A DNA stretch of 22,117 nt from VXYL01 sp964348085 (GCA_964348085.1 CAYGBI010000063.1:1-22117); one strand, 5' to 3'; shown: positions 6,455-14,135, counted from the stretch's first letter. The notes: a model not told the origin generated them from the letters alone. Numbers and translations: made by a program.

Positions 6455-8529
6455 TCGGCGAATCTCGCGATGCGAAAACCCACGTCTTCCCGCCCGTCGC
6501 TGCCGTAGTCGCGGAACGACAAGCGCAGGTCCGTGACCGTGCCTTTGCGCCAGCTTGCGCCGCGGATGACGTGATACTCGCCCTCGCTCGGCCCTAGCGG
6601 ATTCAGGGTTTCCGCGCCATCGGGGATCTCGTAGTAGTCGTGCGTCCACTCGGCGACGTTGCCGCCCAAGTCGTAGATGCCTTTGCCGTTCGCCGGGAAC
6701 GTGCCCACCGGTGCGCTGACGATGTGGTTGTCGTTGTAGCCGAAGATGGTGCGCGCCACCGAGTGCGACGCCGACCGGTCGGCGTAGTTGCCGTGTCGCT
6801 CGGGGGGTGGCAGTTTCTGCCCCCAAGCGAAACGTCGGGGCGTCTCTTCGCCCTCGACGAAACGCGCGGCCCAAGCCCACTCCGCTTCCGTCGGCAGGCG
6901 ATAGCCCAAGGCGCCGGCATCGAAACCCACGACCTTGCCGAACTCCTGCTGATAGAAAGGTTCTAGGCCGTCCTTTTGCGACAGCCAGTTGCAGTATAGG
7001 GCGGCTTCGGTCCACGACACGCTCACCACCGGCTGGTCGCCTTGATCGAGGTCGATGTTTTGGAAGTCGCCGGACGAATGTCCCTTCGCGAAGGCGCGAA
7101 ACTGGGCATTGGTGACTTCGTGGCGGCTCAGATAGAAGAGCCTAGTCAGATTCGCCGTACGCAGCACTTCATTGGCGCGCCTGCCGGGCTCCCGTCGCGA
7201 CGCTCCCATGCGAATCGCGCTCGGGCTCAACAACACCAACTCGTGCCCTGCGCCGGTTGTGCGCACGCGCTTCAGCGCCTCTAGGCGGGCCTCCGCCAAG
7301 GTGAGTAGGCGTACCTTCAGTTCTTGCGTGAAGCCGGGTTGCGGGGTGAGCGTCTTACGGTAGCTCGCGTAGCCTTCTTTGCGTATCTCGATCTCGTGCG
7401 GCACCGCTGGCAGCGTGCGAACCCCCGACGCGGCGCCTTGGTGTTTGCCGTCGATCCACAGTTCGGTCTCGGGTGGCGAGGTCTCGATGGCGAGGTCGCC
7501 GTGTAGCGCCACCAAGGTGAACGACATCGCGCGTTCCTCGTCCGAACCGATCGCCACGTTGCCGGTTTCGCTGCCGTAGCCGACTTTCCAGACGCGGATC
7601 TCGTGGCGCCCGGGCGCGAGGGCGATTTCGAGCGGCGTGGTGCCTCGGTATGTGCCGTCGATGGTCACGCCCGCGCCCCGTGGCGTGGTGCGTATGGTCA
7701 CCAAGCCGTCGGCCTTCGCCAAGGTCACCGGGGGCAGTAGCACGTCGCGTCCCGCTTCGATGTGCAAGATGTCGGTCCATGATCGGTAGCCGCGCAGTTT
7801 CGCGGTTATGCGATGTTCGCCGGCGAGGACCGGCACCGGCCCGGGGGTCGCGAATCCCGATTCCTCGTCGTCGATGAGCACCGTGGCGCCCGGTGGCTGG
7901 GTCGGCAGCGTGACGTCGGCCCAGTTCGGCGCCAAGGCGACGGTAACGGTCTGCGGTTGGTCCATGCCTTCCACCTCGAAAGTCACCGTGTCCGCTTGGT
8001 AGCGCGGATGGCTGATGAAGGCGGTTTGGGCACCGGCCGGCACGCTGGCGCGAAACGGCGCCTCGCCGGCCAACTCGTCGTGCCCCGCTATTTCGACCAT
8101 CGCTCCCACCGGGTCCACGTCGAAGACCAACCGGCCGGGCAACTTGGTCATGGCGAGGGCGATCACTTGGTTGCGTTCGCCGCCGACCTCGAGTGCTTGG
8201 TCGAGGTCGTGGTAGCCGCTCTTGGTCGCCCGCACCCGATAGCTGCCCTCGCGCAGCAGGTGGACTTCTCCTAGGCGGAAGGCGAAACCTCCGTCGATGG
8301 CGATTGTCTCCGCTTCCGGACTCACCTCGAAGCGCACCGACTTGGCGGTGAATATGAACCAGATGAACCACGTCGCTAGGGCGACGGCGGCGAAGATCAC
8401 TAGACGAGCCCGAGTGACGACCGGCTTGCGTTTGCCGGCGACGGCTTGCGTGGGCGTGAAGCGGGCCGCTTCGATGGTGCCCGTCTGAGCCGGCTGGGGT
8501 GCGCCGGCGGTGAGGTCGGGTTCTGCCAA
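6451..8529 (-). CDS. Membrane-anchored PEGA-repeat protein with SUMF1/FGE-like domain
   Basis: The product is 692 residues. A hydrophobic anchor lies at about 42-61 after a cytoplasmic tail of about 40 residues. About five PEGA-type beta repeats follow, at about 66-128, 132-200, 205-270, 276-340 and 345-408; for example GAGVTIDGTYRGTTPLEIALAPGRHEIRVWKVGY. A C-terminal formylglycine-generating-enzyme-like domain spans about 430-692, with LSRHEVTNAQF, YRLPTEAEWAWAAR (543-556), GGNVAEW (622-628) and HVIRGASW (653-660). True FGE enzymes carry two cysteines shortly after the RGGSW-like motif; here that stretch (RKGTVTDLRLSFRDYG) has none, so oxidase activity is unlikely and a binding role is more probable. 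The start is a TTG at 8527-8529; no ATG or GTG lies in frame before a stop. A repeat element occupies the gap upstream. Confidence 0.9.
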   Translation of the reverse strand: MAEPDLTAGAPQPAQTGTIEAARFTPTQAVAGKRKPVVTRARLVIFAAVALATWFIWFIFTAKSVRFEVSPEAETIAIDGGFAFRLGEVHLLREGSYRVRATKSGYHDLDQALEVGGERNQVIALAMTKLPGRLVFDVDPVGAMVEIAGHDELAGEAPFRASVPAGAQTAFISHPRYQADTVTFEVEGMDQPQTVTVALAPNWADVTLPTQPPGATVLIDDEESGFATPGPVPVLAGEHRITAKLRGYRSWTDILHIEAGRDVLLPPVTLAKADGLVTIRTTPRGAGVTIDGTYRGTTPLEIALAPGRHEIRVWKVGYGSETGNVAIGSDEERAMSFTLVALHGDLAIETSPPETELWIDGKHQGAASGVRTLPAVPHEIEIRKEGYASYRKTLTPQPGFTQELKVRLLTLAEARLEALKRVRTTGAGHELVLLSPSAIRMGASRREPGRRANEVLRTANLTRLFYLSRHEVTNAQFRAFAKGHSSGDFQNIDLDQGDQPVVSVSWTEAALYCNWLSQKDGLEPFYQQEFGKVVGFDAGALGYRLPTEAEWAWAARFVEGEETPRRFAWGQKLPPPERHGNYADRSASHSVARTIFGYNDNHIVSAPVGTFPANGKGIYDLGGNVAEWTHDYYEIPDGAETLNPLGPSEGEYHVIRGASWRKGTVTDLRLSFRDYGSDGREDVGFRIARFAE

Positions 8530-8537
8530 GGCGATGA

Positions 8538-8702
8538 CTAGTGGTCTGTCCGGTTGACTTCTCGCACTTCAGCGGTCGCTCGGCGCGTCAACCGTAGGTG
8601 CGGCTCGCTTCCGACATCGAGTAGGCCAGCAACGGCGGCAACACCGCGTTGCTGCACCGAGCGAGCGCTGAAGTACAAGAAACCAATCGGGCGGGACACT
8701 AG
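8538..8702. mobile_element. MITE-like element with 46-bp inverted repeats and CTAG ends
   Basis: The 46 bases from 8538 align without gaps to the reverse complement of 8657-8702 with 36 identities, including an inner block CTTCAGCGSTCGCTCGG. Both outer ends are CTAG, which fits a 4-bp target duplication of the kind made by some IS5-type elements. There is room for no transposase, so it would be non-autonomous. The right-hand CTAG supplies the TAG stop of the TPR gene. Deleting one CTAG plus the insert would leave 8 bases between that stop and the TTG start of the next gene, close to the spacing of most other junctions in this run. An alternative is a structured intergenic RNA element (ERIC/BIME-like). 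Confidence 0.6.
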
Positions 8703-10234
8703 ATGCGTTCCGCGCAGCGGATGTCCACCGGCGCCATGCCGGGGGAAAGCACGATTTCCTTGCGCACGTCGCGGCAACCGTCGCGACTGCCGACGATTAC
8801 GTAGCGTCCGGGACGCAGTTTGAGCTGTGTGCGGTCGAAGACGCCGACCGGCCCCACCTTGTGTACCGTGACTTCGGTGGCGTTGTCGGATAGCAGCACC
8901 AAGGGAACGGCTTCGGCGCCTCGTTCGACGACGCGACGGAACCGCGCCACGCGCTCAGCGAACTTTTCGCCGGCTTCGGTTTCGCCGTCGGCCTTCTCGA
9001 GTATCTCTTGGGCGGCTGCGAATTCCTGGTCCGAAGACAAGAGGGCGGGATCGGCGATCACCCGATCCATGGCGAGGACCAGATCCACCCGTTGACGCAC
9101 GGCCTGCTTGCCGTCACGGGCGAATTGCAGCGCGGGGTCGATGGCGAGCGCCTTCTCGTAACTGGCGAGCGCTGCGGTCCAATTCTCGCTGTTCAGCTCC
9201 GTCAAAGCGGCTTGTCGCAAGCGGTCGATCTCCGCGCGAGTGCGGTCCTGCAACGTCTGTTGGCGGCCGGCGAGCGCTGCGGGGTGGTCCGGATAGTCGC
9301 GTAGGACTTGGTCGAACGTCGTCAAGGCGCTCGCGTAGTCGTGCGCTTCGAGCGCCGCGAAACCGCGTGAAAGCAGTGAATTGCGCCGGCTCTCGGTGCG
9401 CACGGCGGCGACTTTGGCCAGCGCCGCAGGCAAACCGGCCGTGTCGGGGTCCAGCTCGCCGATCCTCGCTAGGTGTTCGTATGCCTTGTCGTAGTCGCCA
9501 CGCAAGGAGGCGCGCTCGCTCTCCCGTAAGAGCGCGACGACCTCCGGCAGTTTCGCCGCGCGGTCGGTCCCGGCGACGGCGCGAGGATCAAGGGGGCGGA
9601 TGGCGGTCGCCCGAGCGAAGGCCGCGACGGCTTTGGCGTGGTCGCGTTCCCGCAACGCTGAGTCGCCCTCGGCGAGAGCCGCCTCGAACCGCTCGTCGCC
9701 CTTCGCCACCAATGCCCGAAGCTCCGCCACGGCGTTGGTGTACTCCGCGAGCGCCGCGTCGTAGTCCGCGTCCAAGAACAGTGCGTCGGCGGCGCTAGCG
9801 CGGTCTTTGATCGCCGCCAGTTCCTCTTCGCCCCACTCGGCGACGTTCATATCCTGCTCGAGCGTGAGCTCCAGACTGACGAAGTCGTTGAGCTTCTCCT
9901 GCGCACGTTCGCGGGCCTGTTCCAACGCAAGCGCTTGAAACGGCGGCACGATCTCGGTGCTGGCAGGGCTGCGCTCAGCGCCTTGATCGGCGACTTCCGG
10001 TGCGTCGTTCGGCTCTAGCTGTGGCGCGTCGACGTGTTCAGGCAGTACGAGGAATACATAGGACGCAACGCCGACGAGGACCGCCAGCGCGACGGCGAAC
10101 CACCAGCTCCGCGCCGTCGCGAGCTTGCCGCGCCATTGGTCGACGGCGGCACCGGGGCGCGCTTTGCCGCGACCTTGGCGCCCGGACAGCGGCGCCTTGA
10201 CCGGCTCGATGATGCCGTCTTCAGAAGGCGGCAT
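8699..10234 (-). CDS. Membrane-anchored TPR protein with PEGA-like C-terminus
   Basis: The product is 511 residues. A cytoplasmic tail of about 42 basic residues precedes one hydrophobic segment (WWFAVALAVLVGVASYVFLVLP, about 44-65), so most of the protein is periplasmic. The region from about 100 to 430 is alpha-helical, with tetratricopeptide-like repeats such as AADALFLDADYDAALAEYTNAVAELRAL, DHAKAVAAFARATAIRPLDP and ENWTAALASYEKALAIDPAL. The last ~65 residues are beta-rich (TEVTVHKVGPVGVFDRTQLKLRPGRYVIVGSRDGCRDVRKEIVL) and resemble a PEGA repeat, the module seen in the next gene. The start overlaps the preceding lipoprotein gene by 14 bases. TPR domains commonly scaffold complexes, which suits a structural role with the PEGA/FGE-like protein; the partner is inferred. 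Its stop codon lies in the repeat element at 8538-8702. Confidence 0.9.
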   Translation of the reverse strand: MPPSEDGIIEPVKAPLSGRQGRGKARPGAAVDQWRGKLATARSWWFAVALAVLVGVASYVFLVLPEHVDAPQLEPNDAPEVADQGAERSPASTEIVPPFQALALEQARERAQEKLNDFVSLELTLEQDMNVAEWGEEELAAIKDRASAADALFLDADYDAALAEYTNAVAELRALVAKGDERFEAALAEGDSALRERDHAKAVAAFARATAIRPLDPRAVAGTDRAAKLPEVVALLRESERASLRGDYDKAYEHLARIGELDPDTAGLPAALAKVAAVRTESRRNSLLSRGFAALEAHDYASALTTFDQVLRDYPDHPAALAGRQQTLQDRTRAEIDRLRQAALTELNSENWTAALASYEKALAIDPALQFARDGKQAVRQRVDLVLAMDRVIADPALLSSDQEFAAAQEILEKADGETEAGEKFAERVARFRRVVERGAEAVPLVLLSDNATEVTVHKVGPVGVFDRTQLKLRPGRYVIVGSRDGCRDVRKEIVLSPGMAPVDIRCAERI

Positions 10235-11504
10235 CAGCGTCCTCGCCGGCGAACGATGCCTGCGTTAGCACACCCTCGGCGGTGATCGGCGGCTGCGCCA
10301 AGCCTTCCTCGTCTTCGGGCAGCGGCAGGCCCATCTCTTCGTGATAGAGGCGCTTTAGAATGCGACGCAGTTGCTCGTATTGCGCGGCGACCGTGCCTTG
10401 CAGCCGGATGGTGCGGTTTTCCAACTCGATGGTGTGCGGGGAGATTTCCGCTTCGGCGGACTGGCCGAGCTCGTGCAGCACCTCGCTGTGTACCTTGGCG
10501 CCGGCGTAATCACCGATCGCCTTTCCGACCATCGCCGCGCCGCCGATAATGCTGACGACGCCGCCGTATTGAGTGACTCTGGTGTCGCTGGTTTGCGCGG
10601 CGAGGCCGGCGGCGATGCCGACCGTGCCGGCGATCGCCCGGCGCCGCGCCTTTTGCCGTTCCTCGCGATAGGCGATGGCTTCGCCGTAGGTCGCTTGGCG
10701 CCAGTTCTGATAGCTCGGGTACATGCGCGCCTTGAAGTCGTCGTAGTACTCGTCGAGCGTGTCGATGAATAGGTACTCGCGCTCGCGCACCTTGCGTACT
10801 CGGCCGAGCATGGGGTCCGCCTCGGCCGGCAGCCGGCGTAGCTCGAATACGCCGGGGGCCGATTCCGAGACGTGTTCGCCGAAGGCGTCCGGTGCCATTT
10901 CGCGAGCGAACTTCATTTCCGCGAGCGTGCGGATGGCATGCACATCCTCTTCGTCGAGCGTCTTGCGGTATGCGAGCATGTCGTCCGCCAAGCGTCGATA
11001 GGTGCTTTGGAACGGGTCGATGCCCGCGGGGATGGTGTCGGCGTATGCGAACTTGCTCGCCAGCGTCTCGTAGGTGGTGTCGAACCACTCCACGCCGCGG
11101 GCGTCCGCGACGCTCAGGCGCGTGATCAAGCGCTCGCCGTCGGAATGCACGATGGTGCCGGTGACGGTCACGTCCACGGCATGGGTTGGTCGCGGCACTA
11201 CCCGCACGGCGCCCCAATTGCCGGTGGATTGCAGCAGATCCTTGGCGAAATACGCCATGTAGTTCGCTTCGGCGCGACGCACCTCTTCGGTGATGTTCCG
11301 CGCCACCCGGTCGTCGAACGCATCCGGTACGTTGGCGTCGAACACCGCCACGCCGACATCCAAGAGAAAGCTCTCGTTCACCGCATCGAGCTGCTCGGGC
11401 GGAGTCATGTCGACCACGCGCACGGTGTGCGAGCCGCAACCGGCGACCGTGAGAAGGCCGATGGCGAATACGATGGCTCTGTCGCCCACGTGCTTTCCCC
11501 TCAT
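10221..11504 (-). CDS. Lipoprotein of unknown function with glycine-rich hydrophobic segment
   Basis: The product is 427 residues. The ATG at 11504 overlaps the upstream TGA (ATGA) and opens a clear lipoprotein signal, MRGKHVGDRAIVFAIGLLTVAGC, with Cys23 as the lipid site; a start 18 codons earlier would bury the signal and was rejected. The first half of the mature protein has strands and helices (LDVGVAVFDAN, VRVVPRPTHAVDVTVTGTIVHSDGERL) that broadly resemble periplasmic proteins assembling stress-type lipoprotein domains, but I cannot name the family. A segment near 288-335 (RRRAIAGTVGIAAGLAAQ ... VSIIGGAAMVGKAIGDYAGA) is rich in Gly and Ala and could be a membrane-inserting or glycine-zipper element. 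A charged C-terminal part follows (YEQLRRILKRLYHEEMGLPLP). It overlaps the TPR gene by 14 bases. Confidence 0.88.
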   Translation of the reverse strand: MRGKHVGDRAIVFAIGLLTVAGCGSHTVRVVDMTPPEQLDAVNESFLLDVGVAVFDANVPDAFDDRVARNITEEVRRAEANYMAYFAKDLLQSTGNWGAVRVVPRPTHAVDVTVTGTIVHSDGERLITRLSVADARGVEWFDTTYETLASKFAYADTIPAGIDPFQSTYRRLADDMLAYRKTLDEEDVHAIRTLAEMKFAREMAPDAFGEHVSESAPGVFELRRLPAEADPMLGRVRKVREREYLFIDTLDEYYDDFKARMYPSYQNWRQATYGEAIAYREERQKARRRAIAGTVGIAAGLAAQTSDTRVTQYGGVVSIIGGAAMVGKAIGDYAGAKVHSEVLHELGQSAEAEISPHTIELENRTIRLQGTVAAQYEQLRRILKRLYHEEMGLPLPEDEEGLAQPPITAEGVLTQASFAGEDADAAF

Positions 11505-12643
11505 CTGCTGGAGCGGCCGCGCTTCAGGCCCGCCATGTAGCGCTCGTATTCCTCCCACAGCTTCTCGCGCAGCTCCGGGTCGGTCTCGGCCGTGGCGGCT
11601 TCCCGAAGCTGTCGCGCCAACACATCGTTGTCCTTGGCGTCCGGCGTGTCGGGTTCGACGGGCAGGGGCGGTTTCGGCGTCGGCACGGAAGCGACAACGG
11701 TACGTCGGCTCGGCGCGCCGCCTTCGGGCATGGCGCCGTCACCGGATTGCGACACGCCGGCGTCGTCCGGGCCGCCGATGTCGCTCTGCTCGCCGGCGTC
11801 TCCTGGCACTGGGGCGGGCTTGACATTGCCAGCGACGATCATGCGGTCTTTGAGGATTTCACCGTCCAAGTCCTCCAAGGCGCGCGCCAATTCGTCGCTG
11901 CCGGTACCTTCTTCTTCCTCGTTTGCGCCGTCTTCGGACCCTTGGTCGCCGCCGGCGGCGATTTCCTCGCCGTCGCTCCCGGCGCTTGTTTCTTCGCCGT
12001 CGCCGGCGGGCTGCTCTTGCTCGCCATCGGTGCCGTCACGGACGCCTTCGCCGCCGGCGACGCCGGGCAGTTCGGTGCTCGTCTCCCAGCCGTCGTCGCC
12101 AGACTCGCCGGGGTCGCTTCCCGCCGTTTGTTCGCCGGCTTGGCTGGCGTCGGTCGGGTCGCCGGTATTCGCACTCGAACGCTGCGGCGATTGGCCGCGG
12201 CTCTCGGCGCCGGGGTCCGCGCTTGATTCGCGCTGCTGGCCGGACGGCGATTGGCTGCCGTCCGAACGCGACGGTGGTGCGGGTGCGCTCGGCGTTGACG
12301 GACGCGAGGGCGTGCTGGGCGACGATGTTGGCGAGGGCGGGGACGAGCTACTCGGCGACGGCAGGGACGGCCGCGAGGGTAGCGACGGGCTGCTCGACGG
12401 CGAGGGCAGGGACGGTGGCGAGGGCAGCGACGGGCTGCTCGATGGCGAGGGCAGGGACGGTGGCGAAGGTAGCGATGGGCTGCTCGACGGCGAGGGCAGC
12501 GACGGGCTCGGCATTTGTGGAACTCTTGGCATCGGCATCGTCGGCAGCGAAACAGCGCAGCCAACGAGGGCAGCCATCGTCCCGAGCGCAACGCAACGCG
12601 CCCAAACCGCTAATGAGGCGGTTCGTTTACGCGAGTGTTTCAT
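11501..12643 (-). CDS. Pro/Ser-rich low-complexity lipoprotein
   Basis: The product is 380 residues. A basic start (MKHSRKRTAS) and hydrophobic stretch lead to lipobox LVGC with Cys29 as the predicted lipid site. Residues about 40-120 are almost only Pro, Ser and Leu, built from SLPSPSSSPSLPSPP-like units that correspond to a 45-bp tandem DNA repeat. Residues about 120-260 are acidic and disordered (Glu, Asp, Gly, Ser). The last ~40 residues (VLARQLREAATAETDPELREKLWEEYERYM) form a compact charged helix and are probably the functional end. The layout of lipid anchor, long extended spacer and terminal helix suggests a tether crossing the periplasm or cell wall; that is inference. A strong ribosome site AGGGAGGT at 12648-12655 precedes the ATG. 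The stop overlaps the next start by 4 bases. Confidence 0.85.
   Translation of the reverse strand: MKHSRKRTASLAVWARCVALGTMAALVGCAVSLPTMPMPRVPQMPSPSLPSPSSSPSLPSPPSLPSPSSSPSLPSPPSLPSPSSSPSLPSRPSLPSPSSSSPPSPTSSPSTPSRPSTPSAPAPPSRSDGSQSPSGQQRESSADPGAESRGQSPQRSSANTGDPTDASQAGEQTAGSDPGESGDDGWETSTELPGVAGGEGVRDGTDGEQEQPAGDGEETSAGSDGEEIAAGGDQGSEDGANEEEEGTGSDELARALEDLDGEILKDRMIVAGNVKPAPVPGDAGEQSDIGGPDDAGVSQSGDGAMPEGGAPSRRTVVASVPTPKPPLPVEPDTPDAKDNDVLARQLREAATAETDPELREKLWEEYERYMAGLKRGRSSR
12336..12512. repeat. 45-bp tandem repeat inside the Pro/Ser-rich lipoprotein gene
   Basis: Units start at 12381, 12426 and 12471 with AGCGACGGGCTGCTCGACGG (single-base variants), and partial units lie on both sides. The period is 45 bases, an exact 15 codons, so a gain or loss of units keeps the frame and changes only the length of the Pro/Ser spacer. 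Confidence 0.85.
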
Positions 12644-12647
12644 AGCG

Positions 12648-12655
12648 ACCTCCCT
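12648..12655 (-). promoter_or_regulatory. Strong ribosome-binding site for the Pro/Ser-rich lipoprotein
   Basis: Read on the minus strand the sequence is AGGGAGGT, 4 bases before the ATG at 12643. It is the best ribosome site in the run and lies where the gene is not coupled to a preceding stop. It abuts the CTAA end of the repeat at 12654-12700. Confidence 0.7.
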
Positions 12656-12700
12656 AATGTCCTGTCGGGTTGACTTTCTCGCATTCCAGCGCTCGCTTCG
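12654..12700. mobile_element. Second, degenerate copy of the 8538-8702 element (one end)
   Basis: Starting at CTAA, the sequence CTGTCGGGTTGACTTTCTCG followed by CATTCCAGCGCTCGCTTCG matches the left end of the 8538-8702 element over about 46 bases with one single-base insertion and a few substitutions. The opposite end is only weakly recognisable near 12728-12745 (GCTGCTGGAATAACGG). It fills most of the 119-base gap between the TPR-TonB gene and the Pro/Ser-rich lipoprotein gene, in the same orientation as the first copy. Confidence 0.55.
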
Positions 12701-12762
12701 CGAACGCGAGGCGGACGTTCACCACGGCTGCTGGAATAACGGCACTCACGGTCTCCGTCTGT

Positions 12763-14070
12763 TCAAGGCGTGGCCAAGTCGGCCACGGCCGACTGCTGTG
12801 GGCTGATGTCCGCTTGCGCGGCGGAGTAGTAAACGAACGCATGTGTCACCCGCAAATCGCTGGTCGCCTGTGGCGTTTGGCCATCGAAGGCCGGCCGGTA
12901 GCGGGCTCGCCTGACCGCGCGCCGCACTTTGAAATCCATCAACTGCTCGGGTTCGGAACGCAACGTGTCGATGCGACTTACAAAACCCCGCTCGTCCACA
13001 TCGATGGACAACTCGATTACGCCTTGCTTGGCATCGTCGTCGCCGGCGCGTTCGGGTTTCTTGGGGTTCTGTGGCAGTGGCAAGTAAAGGGGCGTCGGCG
13101 AATCGAAGGTTTGCGCCAGCAACGGGGCGTTGTCCTGCAGCAGTTCCCACACCCTCCGGTATAGCGACGTAGCTCGAGCGTGCTTTTCGAACATAAGGAA
13201 CCAGTCGCCGAGTTCGAGCATCGCGCGCGCCACGTCCTCGCTCGATGCGTCGTCCCTAGTTTGCACCAGGTTGATGATCTCGATCAGCGCCCGCTCGCCT
13301 TTGGCGAAGCTGCTCACGGCGGTGCCGCTGCTCCGATACTGAAACCCCGTGTACGAACCCAAGGAGGATTCGCCACTCGACCGGCGCGTATAGAACGGTG
13401 GAAAGCGCTCGTTCAGGTAAGTGGTGGCGACGCTGCGCAACGCGCGAATGCGCGCCGGATGATGATCGTCCAACTTGCTTTCGGCCACCTGCACGGCATG
13501 CTCGTACAGCGCCCGCGCGGAAAAGAGGTCGTACCTCGACATATACCAGTCGGCCAGTGCGAACAGCCCCGGCAGAAGCGCCGGGTTGTCGCCGCCGTGG
13601 CTGCGCAGCAACACGCCGTAGGCGTACTCGTGGCGCCGATTGGCGCTCTCGAAGTCGCCGCTCTTGGCCAACAACCGCGCCTCTCGGTAGACGATGTCGA
13701 CTTGGCTCGGGTGATGCAGTCCGAAGTTGACGCGGGCGATGTGCAGCGCACGGTCGTAGGCGCCAAACGCGCCGTCCCCGTCACCGACGCCCGCCAGCGC
13801 GTCGCCGAGCACCACGAGTGGCCGCACGAGCGCAGCGTTGTAGCGGTCGGAACGCTGTTCGATCGTCTCGATGGTAGCCGCCAGGATGTTGATCGCGTCG
13901 ACGAACTCGGTCACTGCGACCCGGCCCGCGGCGTTGTCGACGGCATCCTGTTCGGCTGCGGAAAGCGCTGCTGCGCCATGCGCCGAAACGGCGCCCGACG
14001 ACAGTCCTAACGCCATGAAAAGCGCGACGGCGGGTGCCAAAAACGCGGGCCTAGTTGATTTCGTGGACAT
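12763..14070 (-). CDS. Exported TPR protein with TonB C-terminal domain, first gene of the run
   Basis: The product is 435 residues from the ATG at 14070, chosen over a TTG at 14079 because GAGG lies just upstream. Residues 1-33 form a cleavable signal (FLAPAVALFMALGLSSGAVSA-HGA). Residues about 40-330 are helical with TPR-like repeats (LGDALAGVGDGDGAFGAYDRALHIA; YDLFSARALYEHAVQVAE; ARAMLELGDWFLMFEKHARATSLYRRV). The end, from about 345, is a TonB/TolA-type C-terminal domain (VIELSIDVDERGFVSRIDTLRSE ... FKVRRAVRRARYRPAF). Classical TonB has an N-terminal membrane anchor and a Pro-rich spanner; this protein has neither, so it is a soluble periplasmic protein that may bind an outer-membrane partner. 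It is followed by a 119-base gap, so the downstream genes may also have their own expression signal. Confidence 0.9.
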   Translation of the reverse strand: MSTKSTRPAFLAPAVALFMALGLSSGAVSAHGAAALSAAEQDAVDNAAGRVAVTEFVDAINILAATIETIEQRSDRYNAALVRPLVVLGDALAGVGDGDGAFGAYDRALHIARVNFGLHHPSQVDIVYREARLLAKSGDFESANRRHEYAYGVLLRSHGGDNPALLPGLFALADWYMSRYDLFSARALYEHAVQVAESKLDDHHPARIRALRSVATTYLNERFPPFYTRRSSGESSLGSYTGFQYRSSGTAVSSFAKGERALIEIINLVQTRDDASSEDVARAMLELGDWFLMFEKHARATSLYRRVWELLQDNAPLLAQTFDSPTPLYLPLPQNPKKPERAGDDDAKQGVIELSIDVDERGFVSRIDTLRSEPEQLMDFKVRRAVRRARYRPAFDGQTPQATSDLRVTHAFVYYSAAQADISPQQSAVADLATP

Positions 14071-14101
14071 TTGCCTCAAGTTGGATTCGCTGCCAAAGGG
14101 C

Positions 14102-14135
14102 GAGTTCCACTAAGCCGAGTTCCGACAAGAGAGTT
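14102..14135 (-). promoter_or_regulatory. Three phased AACTC motifs upstream of the twelve-gene run
   Basis: On the minus strand AACTC occurs three times, at plus-strand GAGTT positions 14102, 14117 and 14131 (spacing 15 and 14 bases), 32-66 bases before the ATG at 14070. Two copies read GGAACTC, which resembles the -35 half of extracytoplasmic-stress promoters, but no convincing -10 partner is seen. A TTGACG lies further upstream without a well-spaced -10. This is only a candidate control region. Confidence 0.25.

Noticed and set aside
6455..7015. Extension of the small acidic protein gene upstream to 7015
   Set aside because: It would overlap the FGE-like domain in another frame and place the signal peptide in the middle of the protein.
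6451..8529. Active sulfatase-maturing enzyme
   Set aside because: The cysteine pair needed for formylglycine formation is missing and no sulfatase gene is nearby.
499..14070. Reading the run as a Zorya-type antiphage system because of the MotA-like gene
   Set aside because: No ZorB-like peptidoglycan-binding stator protein, helicase or nuclease is present; the shared element is only the channel family.
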